Origin: an uncultured Hymenobacter sp.
Lineage (GTDB): Bacteria > Bacteroidota > Bacteroidia > Cytophagales > Hymenobacteraceae
Assembly: GCA_937871705.1 (NCBI GenBank)
Contig: CALMOO010000099.1
Coordinates: forward strand, 1 to 5,565
Direction: 5' to 3'
DNA: 5,565 nt
The position numbers and the translations under genes are program-made. Position 1 is the first letter of the stretch. Every line of letters begins with the position of its first letter. Under the pieces are notes generated by a model. That model was given only the letters and a program-made list of their open reading frames with translations. It was not told the DNA's origin and did no database searches. Shown one piece after another: positions 1 to 5,565 of the stretch.

Positions 1-525
1 CTCCTGCCTTATGCACAGGCTACGGCGACCCAACGGACTCAGGCGCTGCACTACCTACAGGCCCGCTTGCGGCTGCATTTTCCGACCCTGCCTGAGCGCG
101 CCTTTAGCCGCGCACTAGCGGAGTTCCGTCCGGCGCTGCTGGTCACCGGGACCCAGGTAACCCTCCCGTTCTCCGACCTGACCCAATTCGTGCAGTACCT
201 GGCCGGCGCGCCCGAACTGCCGCTGCTCAACCCGCCTATCTACGGCTGGCCCACGCTGGAACTGGCCCAGTACACCCTGCACACCAACGAGCTGTCGGTA
301 AGTACGCTCACCGAGTTGGCCAGCGCGTCGAACTTCCGCTGCGGGCCACGCCTAGTAGAACTGCTGCGGCGCACTGCCCGGCCGTACCTGCTGGCCGAGC
401 AGGTGGTACAAGCCCACCGCTGGGACTTGCCCGGCAGCCCCCGACTGCCCCCCGGCATCCCGGGTGGGGGCCCCGTACCCGGTAGCCTGATGGTCGAGCA
501 CCTACTCCAACAACTCATTTCATAA
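1..525 (+). CDS. Unrecognised protein, C-terminal part (5' end outside window)
   Basis: The frame is open from the first base of the window to a TAA at 523-525, giving 174 visible residues. No start is needed inside the window, and the TTG at position 67 is probably internal. The visible part is Leu/Pro/Ala-rich and looks like a soluble, mostly helical protein. Near its end, residues about 145-162 form a Pro/Gly-rich linker (PPGIPGGGPVPGS), followed by a short amphipathic tail ending LLQQLIS. There is no signal peptide, membrane segment or catalytic motif in the visible part. I do not recognise the family and assign no function. Codon use is GC-rich, like the relaxase and the regulator, which supports a real gene. 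The gene is followed by a hairpin at 550-612, so it may be the last gene of a plus-strand transcript. Confidence 0.65.
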   Translation, partial: LLPYAQATATQRTQALHYLQARLRLHFPTLPERAFSRALAEFRPALLVTGTQVTLPFSDLTQFVQYLAGAPELPLLNPPIYGWPTLELAQYTLHTNELSVSTLTELASASNFRCGPRLVELLRRTARPYLLAEQVVQAHRWDLPGSPRLPPGIPGGGPVPGSLMVEHLLQQLIS

Positions 526-549
526 GCTTACCAGCCAACAAGATAGGGC

Positions 550-612
550 ATTATCAAACAAGCCAGGAGAAAGCTTCCGGCGCTGAAATTTCCTTCTGGT
601 TTGTTTGACAAT
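550..612 (+). terminator. Long imperfect hairpin, possible transcription terminator
   Basis: The arm at 554-569 (TCAAACAAGCCAGGAG) pairs with 593-608 as 16 consecutive pairs, two of them G-U wobbles. A few more pairs form on both the inner and outer sides. It begins 25 bases after the stop codon of the upstream gene, and the right arm is followed by the T-rich run AATTTTCTG. Position and structure suit a factor-independent terminator, but the T-tract is not ideal. It could instead be an end remnant of a mobile element or an operator. Confidence 0.35.
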
Positions 613-773
613 TTTCTGCTTACGACCGACTTAGCTAATTTGCTCTCACTAAAGCTGATCAGGTAATGCGCTGCGCGCAGCCCAAAGCCGGCGGTGCCTT
701 CCTCGAAAGTGAGTTCTTGCCTGGTAGCAACTCATGTTGCCGCGGGCGAGGGCCGACTGGGTACCCACCTTAG
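613..773. other. Intergenic stretch with short palindromes
   Basis: No credible gene is visible here. It contains a perfect 12-bp palindrome at 670-681 (GCTGCGCGCAGC) and CTGATCAG at 654-661. A small frame opens with ATG at 733 and runs to a stop at about 853, but it has no recognisable product. The palindromes could be protein-binding sites, though short palindromes are common by chance in GC-rich DNA. Confidence 0.3.
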
Positions 774-1474
774 TTGACAACGGCTACTCCTGTTGCACCA
801 CACGTGGGGTGCGACTGCAAACTCAGCCTAATTTTAGCGCCTTACAAGCGCACTGAGCTGCGGCAGCTCGCCCCTACCCTCGACTTGCTCATCTCCCTGA
901 GTCGAGCCCTAGCCCTTGCAGTCCGCAACCTAGTCGACGACCCGGCCATCACCAACTCCAACCTAGAGGTACCGGTTAGCAAGGGCACGCCCCCAGACAA
1001 GAGTCTCAGCCAAAAGTATCGTAGCAAGCCTACGGGTAGGTGGGCCGTGCCAAACATTGCCCTTTGGCCCTGGCTGGTTAGCTCTGGCAGCTTGTTGCTC
1101 TTGTGTGCTATCGTAAACATCTGCGTCAGGCGCGCCCGTCGTAGGGCTACTGCCCAGCAGCGGGCGCTGCTGACACTGGAGTTGGAAAGCTTTGTGGCCT
1201 GCACACCGTTACCGAGACGCTGACCGTAACCATCGAGCGGGAAGTGGGAACCCAGGTAGTCGACACCCTATGCGAAGCCATATGCGAGTGCCGCCGCGCC
1301 TTCAAAGCTGAGGCGGGGCATTTGCACCGCGACGGGGGTGAAAACGCCTGCCGATGGGGTACTAGTCGGAAGGCGGAGCTGACTGCTCTATCCCTGGCTG
1401 CTACGCTGCTGCCAGAAGCAGATTCTATCGCCCGGGCTCCTCCACCGGGTAGGACACTGGCCCCGCAAAGCTGA
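774..1474 (+). pseudogene. Possible frameshifted small membrane protein gene
   Basis: An open frame at 774-1223 begins at a TTG directly after a stop codon and contains no internal methionine. It encodes 149 residues with one clear hydrophobic stretch at about residues 92-117 (ALWPWLVSSGSLLLLCAIVN), followed by a basic cluster RRARRR. This is the pattern of a single-pass membrane protein with a cytoplasmic C-terminal side. Around 1190-1240 another frame takes over with a Thr/Val/Glu-rich stretch (TVTETLTVTIEREV) and runs to a TGA at 1472-1474. That join suggests one older gene with a frameshift. I do not recognise the product; a membrane-anchored accessory or phage-like protein is possible. 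The final 50 bases overlap the convergent regulator gene, which argues against an intact gene. The whole region could also be noncoding GC-rich DNA. Confidence 0.28.
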
Positions 1475-1679
1475 CCAACTCGGCCAGCGGAATCTCCAAC
1501 GCCTGGGCCAGGGACACGAGCACGTCCAGCGTCACGGAATAGCGGGCTGTCTCGATGCGGTACACCGTGGGCTTGGACACATCGGCCTCGTCGGCCAACA
1601 CTTGCTGGCTCCAGCCCCGCGCCTCGCGGAGCTGCCGCAGGTACTGCCCGAAGGCCTGCAAAACCACCTCGTTTTTCAC
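1425..1679 (-). CDS. XRE-family (Cro/CI-type) helix-turn-helix transcriptional regulator
   Basis: This encodes an 84-residue DNA-binding protein made almost entirely of one HTH_3 domain, at residues about 11-67. The scanning helix is seen in SQQVLADEADV (24-34) and the recognition helix in SKPTVYRIETARY (35-47). They are followed by the conserved ending LVSLAQALEIPLAEL. The start is a GTG at 1677-1679, because a TAG lies in frame 18 bases upstream and there is no in-frame ATG. A short tail rich in Pro and Glu follows the domain. Family members act as dimeric repressors or as antitoxin-like regulators, but no toxin gene lies beside it. The gene faces the plus-strand remnant at 774-1474 and is transcribed away from the 19-bp inverted repeat. 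Its targets are unknown; autoregulation at its own upstream region is plausible. Confidence 0.9.
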   Translation of the reverse strand: MKNEVVLQAFGQYLRQLREARGWSQQVLADEADVSKPTVYRIETARYSVTLDVLVSLAQALEIPLAELVSFAGPVSYPVEEPGR

Positions 1680-1697
1680 TCTGGCAAGCTGAACCTA

Positions 1698-1705
1698 AAA
1701 ACATA
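1698..1705 (-). promoter_or_regulatory. Possible Bacteroidota -7 promoter element for the XRE gene
   Basis: On the minus strand this reads TATGTTTT, matching seven of eight positions of the Bacteroidota -7 consensus TAnnTTTG. It lies 18 bases before the GTG start of the regulator. No TTG -33 element is found at the usual distance, so the call is weak. Confidence 0.2.
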
Positions 1706-1778
1706 GTCCCTGTAATCACATGTGCCTGTTTGGGCCCGGCCAAGCCGAGGGCAAGTACAGCCTCTTCTGGGAGGGCAG

Positions 1779-1825
1779 CCAGCCTCATGCCGCTTGCAAT
1801 GAGCAGGCAAGCGGCATGAGGCTGG
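1779..1825. repeat. Perfect 19-bp inverted repeat with 9-base spacer
   Basis: The left arm 1779-1797 (CCAGCCTCATGCCGCTTGC) is the exact reverse complement of the right arm 1807-1825. The spacer is 9 bases (AATGAGCAG). No T-tract follows on either strand, so a simple terminator is unlikely. A perfect repeat of this length could be a recombinase or replication-initiator site, a single-strand origin hairpin, an origin of transfer, or a large regulatory operator. It lies about 100 bp upstream of the XRE gene start. Confidence 0.85.
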
Positions 1826-2065
1826 AAGGCCAACTTGATGTGTTCAGCAAGACCCTCGAAGCCGAGCAGGCTGCTCAGGCTCAAGCTAAACTCAAGGCCG
1901 AGGATGCCCAGTAGTAGCTGCGTCAGGCTGGGTCTTGGCCGCCGCCGAGTACTGATGTCGTGCTATAAAAAGACCCTGTTGCAACCCCCACCTCGTTGCC
2001 CACCGCCTTTACGAAACTGTTGTGCCCTAGTAGTCCATCTACCTCTTTTCTAAGGAGAAAAACTG

Positions 2066-2078
2066 GTAACCGGGTTAC
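2066..2078. promoter_or_regulatory. 13-bp palindrome GTAACCGGGTTAC
   Basis: GTAAC-C-G-G-GTTAC is a perfect odd palindrome (6+1+6) between the decayed frame and the relaxase 3' end. Just before it, TTTTCT/AGAAAA (2046-2061) forms a short hairpin. This has the form of a dimeric regulator's operator, but nothing links it to a gene. Confidence 0.2.
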
Positions 2079-2162
2079 ACAATTGGCAGCTCTCGTCGCT
2101 ATGAGTAGGTACCCGCTTGGCCCTGCTGCTAAGGAGCGGGATTTGCGTCAAGCGTTTGCTGA

Positions 2163-2191
2163 CCAGCTTTGAGCAACCAGAAAAAAGCTGG
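2163..2191 (-). terminator. Weak hairpin downstream of the relaxase gene
   Basis: CCAGCTTT at 2163-2170 and AAAGCTGG at 2184-2191 form a perfect 8-bp stem with a 13-base loop, about 43 bases after the relaxase stop in the direction of transcription. No U-tract follows on the minus strand, so it is at best a weak terminator or an RNA 3'-end protecting structure. Confidence 0.25.
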
Positions 2192-2233
2192 CCAGCACGC
2201 GGCCTGTTGTCTGCTATCGACGGGTTCGCCACC

Positions 2234-3529
2234 TTACATTTCGACTTCACCATCGCGGTCCTGCTCCGGCTCGCTTCTCTGCGCTGACTCACGGTGCTGC
2301 GCCGGCTCACGTTGCTGTTCCGGCCCGCGTTGCGCTGGTTCGTTGGGTTGCTCCGACTCACTACGTTTTTGCGCCAAGCGAGCCACTATTTCCGCCTCCA
2401 TGCGTGCTACGGTGCGCTCCAATGTTTGCATGGGTGACGGCCACTCATACGGAGGGGTAGTTTCTACCGGTTCCTTGTAAGTGGGAGTGGGATAATAGTC
2501 CTCGGCCGGGTCGTATGGTTCGCCTAGATTGGCTTGCCAACCGGTCCCATCGGAAGCAGAGAAAAACTTCTCGCCTGGCTCAAGAAGTTCACTTATGTCG
2601 GCTTTCTTACCAGTCAGCAGATAGGCGGGCCGGTCCGGGACATAATTGCCCCGGTCCGCATCCCGCTCCAACTGGCTGAGTCGCCAGTATAACTGAGGGG
2701 CGTAGTTCAGTTCCTTCGCAATTTCCTTCACTTGCGCCGAGTCCAGTTGCTCATATATCTTCCCGTTTAGGCGGGCAATCTGCTCGTCCAGCTTCACATT
2801 TTTGGTTGCCACCTGCTCCTCAGTCAAGGGCTTGCGCACCCGGTTGGCCGCGGCCCGCTCCGTAATTGCGGCCACTTTATGCGCGACCTGCTCCTCCCAA
2901 CTCGGTGGCTCGCTGCGGATGTTGCGGCTCTTATCCCACCCCAACTGTTTTTCCAGTTGCACTTCCGCCTGGGCGTAGAACTCGACGCGATTGAAACGGG
3001 TCGCAACGCCCAGGGGATTGAGCGTGGTGCGTTGCGCTGCGTCGCGGGCCGAGACGATGATGTGTACGTGTGTCTGCAACCCCAGCTTGTGTTCTCCTTG
3101 CTCTCCCTCATCTAGGCCACGGTGCTGCCGGTCCTGGTGACGAGCCGCCGCCCAGACCAAATCTTTTGCACCTAGTTGGCGGTCGTCCCGCAACGTAAAA
3201 TTTTTCGCGTACAAGTCCATTACGTCGCGCGTATATCGCTGCAGCGCATGGTCGTCACCGCCCAGCGCCGCGAGCTCATTTTGGCTTGGACTTAGAACCA
3301 ACGAATAGAATTTGGCCGCTTCCTTCCGCAGCCCTTTGTGGTTGGCATCCATCATTTCCACCACCTCGTCGGCGTTCAGTTTACCCGCTCCGGCTTGACC
3401 GAAAAACGCTAGCTCGTGCCCATTGGCCTTCGCTTCTTTTTCTAAATAGTTAGTCGTGCGCCGGGCCGAACCAGTGTTGGCATATACCTTCCGCCCGTGC
3501 TTGTCAGGGTTAATTACTTTCGTGTACAT
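2234..3529 (-). CDS. Bacteroidota-type mobilization relaxase (DUF5712 / MOBB-like)
   Basis: This is a 431-residue protein expected to nick one strand at the origin of transfer, stay covalently bound through a tyrosine, and lead that strand into a recipient through a transfer machine encoded elsewhere. The N-terminal half carries the family signature GLQTHVHIIVSARD (149-163), whose HVH (154-156) is the likely metal-binding part of a HUH-type site. Upstream lies the His-rich stretch WAAARHQDRQHRG (126-138), and Tyr2, Tyr16, Tyr28 and Tyr75 are candidate catalytic tyrosines. Residues 210-290 are helical and charged. The C-terminus, from about residue 390, is a low-complexity Glu/Gln/Arg/Pro tail with repeats of the form REPAQH/RESAQR. 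The ATG at 3527-3529 is the only sensible start. It lies 120 bp downstream of the bfmA-like gene on the same strand, so the two probably form one operon. The exact family name is from memory of motifs; the relaxase role is more secure. Confidence 0.85.
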   Translation of the reverse strand: MYTKVINPDKHGRKVYANTGSARRTTNYLEKEAKANGHELAFFGQAGAGKLNADEVVEMMDANHKGLRKEAAKFYSLVLSPSQNELAALGGDDHALQRYTRDVMDLYAKNFTLRDDRQLGAKDLVWAAARHQDRQHRGLDEGEQGEHKLGLQTHVHIIVSARDAAQRTTLNPLGVATRFNRVEFYAQAEVQLEKQLGWDKSRNIRSEPPSWEEQVAHKVAAITERAAANRVRKPLTEEQVATKNVKLDEQIARLNGKIYEQLDSAQVKEIAKELNYAPQLYWRLSQLERDADRGNYVPDRPAYLLTGKKADISELLEPGEKFFSASDGTGWQANLGEPYDPAEDYYPTPTYKEPVETTPPYEWPSPMQTLERTVARMEAEIVARLAQKRSESEQPNEPAQRGPEQQREPAQHRESAQRSEPEQDRDGEVEM

Positions 3530-3649
3530 AACTGCTGCTTACTCTCAATAAAACAGTGACCTAAGCGGCCGAAATGAGGACCCTACTTCGTTGGCTTACC
3601 GCGCCAGGCAATAACATATCTACTATCCTATTGACGGCCCCAGGGATAC
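3530..3649 (-). other. Gap between the two mobilization genes, possible oriT or operator
   Basis: This 120-bp noncoding gap is larger than expected inside a tight operon. It contains an imperfect inverted repeat, with AAGC at 3563-3566 and CGAA at 3570-3573 pairing with TTCG and GCTT at 3587-3597. No nick-site consensus can be recognised, so an origin of transfer here is only a possibility. Confidence 0.25.
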
Positions 3650-4378
3650 CTAATGAGAACCAGTTTCTCCACCGGCAGCAGCTTTTTTGAAAGACAATAA
3701 ATCTGGTTTTACCGGCGCGGCCACCGCTGGCATTTCGGAGGCAAACACAGGGGCGGGGCTCGCAGCGTCGAGTACTGGGCCGCCCTTTTCCAGGACCAAC
3801 CACTCAATCTCCGCGGCGCTACTCTTTTCGAATTGCCCCAGTCTATTTGTGTCAATTGGATAGGTCGCATTATCATGCCTAGCTAGTAGCTGTTCCACTA
3901 AATTTCGGCTCACGGTCGTCTCGGCACTCACACGCATGACCTGCTCCAGCAGCGTCTTCAGCATCTTCTCTTCCAAGCGAATCAGATAGGTCAGGATAGT
4001 CCGCTCAATGCGCTGCAGATAGAGCATTATGCCGCCTTGCTGTTCCTGCAAATGCTTGCCCAGGCCGCGCTCCACGTCACGCATAATTGCCCCGAGTTGG
4101 TTGCCGATATCCGCAGTATGTTGGTGGGTTTCCAGTGCTTGCTGCTCGACTTTACTTTCCATTCCAGTCAGCAGTGCGTTGCCCACCGTGAATGGACTCT
4201 GGCCAGTTTCGTGGAAATACGCAATGGCTGCCTCCACAAATTCATTATTTTTAACCTTGAACTGTTTCGCCATCTTCTCAAGCTGGTGATGCGGACCAGG
4301 TGAAATCATCACTGATTTTCGCGTACGCGGCGCTTGTTTACCAGCTTTTACTGTTTGGGGTGATTTAGCTTCATTCAT
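3650..4378 (-). CDS. BfmA/BtgA-like mobilization accessory protein
   Basis: This 242-residue protein is probably a DNA-binding partner of the relaxase that helps assemble the relaxosome at the origin of transfer. Residues about 19-58 fit a ribbon-helix-helix fold: a basic strand (RTRKSVMIS), then helices with HHQLEKMAKQFKV and NNEFVEAAIAYFHETG. Residues about 75-165 are a long helical, coiled-coil-like region suited to oligomer formation. The end, from about residue 200, is Ala/Pro-rich and probably disordered. The ATG at 4376-4378 is chosen because it starts a hydrophilic N-terminus; in-frame ATGs at 4405 and 4447 would add an odd hydrophobic leader (MANYFCFSL). The 4405 ATG has an A-rich upstream context typical of Bacteroidota, so it stays possible. 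Its stop is 120 bp before the relaxase start, and gene order matches known Bacteroidota mobilization cassettes. Such proteins often repress their own promoter, but here that is inference. Confidence 0.75.
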   Translation of the reverse strand: MNEAKSPQTVKAGKQAPRTRKSVMISPGPHHQLEKMAKQFKVKNNEFVEAAIAYFHETGQSPFTVGNALLTGMESKVEQQALETHQHTADIGNQLGAIMRDVERGLGKHLQEQQGGIMLYLQRIERTILTYLIRLEEKMLKTLLEQVMRVSAETTVSRNLVEQLLARHDNATYPIDTNRLGQFEKSSAAEIEWLVLEKGGPVLDAASPAPVFASEMPAVAAPVKPDLLSFKKAAAGGETGSH

Positions 4379-4640
4379 GAGCGAAAAACAGAAATAGTTT
4401 GCCATTTTAATATTGACTATGAACAGTATAGATAAGACGGCAAGCAAATAGTTGGGAGAGATTACCTTTAAAAGTGATTTACAGCAGTGTTTTTTAACTA
4501 AATTTTAAAGCTTATTATTTGATTATCAGCAATTTATCAATGAATAATCATTGTTTGCGACTTTAAATCGTGTAAACATCTAATTGTCAATTGGTTAATT
4601 TTAAAATGTCGTATTCCTCTTGCTAATTACACTACGACTA
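4379..4640. promoter_or_regulatory. AT-rich control region upstream of the mobilization operon
   Basis: Base composition switches abruptly from GC-rich coding DNA to AT-rich DNA here. The region contains a perfect 11-bp palindrome AATTGTCAATT (4582-4592), ATTTTAAAAT (4598-4607), a CAATGA/TCATTG hairpin (4538-4553) and three phased repeats listed separately. This is where the operon promoter and perhaps the origin of transfer are expected. No clear TTG ... TAnnTTTG promoter pair is found on the minus strand. Confidence 0.5.
4522..4550 (+). repeat. Three 7-bp repeats phased at 11 bp
   Basis: ATTATCA (4522-4528), TTTATCA (4533-4539) and ATAATCA (4544-4550) share the pattern WTWATCA and begin exactly 11 bases apart, close to one helical turn. 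The layout suits cooperative binding of a protein to one DNA face, for example the BfmA-like protein, another relaxosome factor, or a bending protein. In AT-rich DNA, chance cannot be excluded. Confidence 0.4.
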
Positions 4641-5565
4641 ATTTGATCGTAACCCTATGCCATCCACAAGCTACAGCTAGACGAGCTTACTTCACCTATT
4701 ACCAGCTAAAAACTATCCCACCACTCTTAGCTACAATCAGCCTCACCCTACCGCCATCTCACCCTTCTACCTATTCTCTTATACGATTAGCTTTTAGAGT
4801 TTTCCTTTTCAACTTCTTCCGGTCCCCACCGCTCTATTGAACTACCCCACCAGCCAGAGTATCCCGACTAATCTTCTACTTCGCCTCCCCAACTTCTCTC
4901 CTCACCTAGCCTTCACCTTCTACTCCGAATCTAGCCAGCCTTGCCCACCAAATCTTACTGCCACCCCCCTATAGAAAACACTCACCCCACCCCTAATAAA
5001 TCAGCCATCTTCCCCCGCCACGTTTGCTTCTATAACCTCTCTTTTTTTAGTCTCCACTTGCCAATTCTGCTACTGTTTTCCCTGCTTTTCTACTGCTCCC
5101 GCTTCCAATTTCCCCGACAATCCAGTCTTCAATTTTTCAGCACCTCTTCCCCTTCTGCTACTACTTTTCTCATCACTTCCTCTCTTAATCTGCCTACCTC
5201 ACTACCAAAATTTCACTACTACCCTCTCCAATTTTTTAACTTTCAAACTCTCTTTAATACTCCTTCGGCCTTACCAACTACTCGACTATCCATCTTCCCT
5301 GGCCTTTACTTATTCCTAGTTGCCTTATTCTCTTTCTGTCGCCTCCCCTCGCCCATTTTCAGTTCCACTAGCCTCTACCAGTTCGCTCGCTCCCTTCGCC
5401 TCACTACTGCTTCTTTTCCTTCACCCAGCCACCCAAAATTCTTCTATACTATCGCTCTCTTTTCAGCTTCTCTACTCCACTTTTTTCTTCCCGAGTCCAC
5501 CCCTTCTGCTCACTCCTAGCACCCACCACCGCTTCTACTTTTCGACGTCATCCCTCCATTTTTTT
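4641..5565. other. Long noncoding, G-depleted pyrimidine-rich tract
   Basis: No credible gene is present on either strand over more than 900 bases, and the tract continues past the window edge. The plus strand is dominated by C and T. By hand count, 5161-5220 has 1 G against 22 C, 23 T and 14 A, and 5041-5100 has 6 G against 20 C. The complementary strand is therefore purine-rich and has frequent TAG stops. Long plus-strand frames here (for example 4941-5519) are explained by the scarcity of purines needed for stop codons, and their Ser/Phe/Leu/Pro-rich products look artificial. The word CTTCTACT recurs at 4873, 4917 and 5532. Short G-runs on the minus strand could form weak G-quadruplexes (opposite 4985-4997 and 5521-5533). 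Function is unknown. Confidence 0.7.

Larger units (their letters stand above)
1720..2172 (+). pseudogene. Decayed gene fragment with coiled-coil-like segment
   Basis: One plus-strand frame keeps protein-like character across 1720-2172 but is cut by stop codons at 1912, 1915 and 1966. Before the stops, 1825-1911 reads as a Glu/Ala/Gln-rich helix (KTLEAEQAAQAQAKLKAEDA) with coiled-coil character. After them comes a Pro/Ser/Thr-rich linker, then a charged C-terminal segment (QLAALVAMSRYPLGPAAKER and on) ending at a TGA at 2170-2172. Helix, linker and tail in the same frame suggest the 3' part of a former gene rather than chance. An ATG at 1720 opens the frame, but the portion before 1825 includes the 19-bp inverted repeat and may not be original. 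I do not recognise the protein. Alternatives are a live short gene at 1720-1914, or pure coincidence in GC-rich DNA. Confidence 0.3.

Noticed and set aside
605..637. TTGACA followed by an AT-rich -10-like sequence
   Set aside because: The spacing is too long for a sigma-70-type promoter, the consensus does not suit Bacteroidota, and TTGACA lies within the hairpin arm.
1147..1884. Minus-strand open frame of 245 residues across the XRE gene
   Set aside because: It overlaps the confident XRE gene on the same strand in another frame, and its Arg/Ala/Gly/Ser-rich product looks like a GC-rich shadow.
1835..2053. Plus-strand frame of 72 residues
   Set aside because: It has no protein-like pattern, and the overlapping frame at 1720-2172 has better coding character.
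2052..2057. AAGGAG sequence resembling a strong ribosome binding site
   Set aside because: No start codon lies at a suitable distance; the next ATG (2101) is more than 40 bases away, and Bacteroidota rarely rely on this motif.
2169..2480. Plus-strand frame rich in Cys and Ser
   Set aside because: It is antisense to the repeat-rich relaxase tail; the CSGS-type repeats are shadows of the EPAQR-type repeats.
4029..4303. Two plus-strand frames inside the bfmA-like gene
   Set aside because: They are antisense shadows of a gene with clear ribbon-helix-helix and helical features.
4643..4840. Plus-strand open frame of 65 residues
   Set aside because: It has the same pyrimidine-driven composition and no recognisable protein features.
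4941..5519. Plus-strand open frame of 192 residues
   Set aside because: The product is almost only Ser, Phe, Leu, Pro and Thr. The frame stays open because purines needed for stop codons are rare in this tract.

Overview
The window looks like part of a mobilizable element, most likely a plasmid or integrated mobilizable island, from a GC-rich Bacteroidota of the Hymenobacter type. The basis is a two-gene mobilization cassette of a kind known mainly from Bacteroidota: a BfmA/BtgA-like ribbon-helix-helix accessory protein followed by a DUF5712 / MOBB-like relaxase. Both sit in GC-rich DNA whose start codons lack convincing Shine-Dalgarno sequences. The genus is an inference from base composition and protein style. 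No rRNA, tRNA, replication initiator, resistance gene or CRISPR array is visible.

Layout from left to right. Positions 1-525 hold the 3' end of an unrecognised plus-strand gene, followed by a long imperfect hairpin (550-612) that may end its transcript. Positions 613-1424 are poorly coding. They hold a methionine-free plus-strand frame with one membrane segment (774-1223) that may continue in another frame to 1474, perhaps a frameshifted remnant. Positions 1425-1679 carry a small minus-strand XRE-family regulator. Positions 1720-2172 contain a plus-strand frame that looks like a gene fragment broken by three stop codons, and a perfect 19-bp inverted repeat lies inside it (1779-1825). The mobilization cassette then reads leftward: bfmA-like gene (4378 to 3650), a 120-bp gap, and the relaxase gene (3529 to 2234). 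Upstream of it is an AT-rich control region (about 4380-4640) with three short repeats phased at 11 bp. From about 4640 to the right edge there is no credible gene. That DNA is strikingly pyrimidine-rich and nearly free of G on the plus strand.

How the parts may work together. The relaxase should nick at an origin of transfer and lead a strand into a recipient, using a conjugation machine supplied by another element. The BfmA-like protein would bind DNA near the origin and may repress its own promoter. The control region is likely the AT-rich block or the gap between the two genes. The XRE protein could regulate a neighbouring gene or plasmid function, but no partner is evident. The most unusual part of the window is the strand-asymmetric, G-depleted tract upstream of the mobilization operon. 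Its function cannot be read from the sequence.
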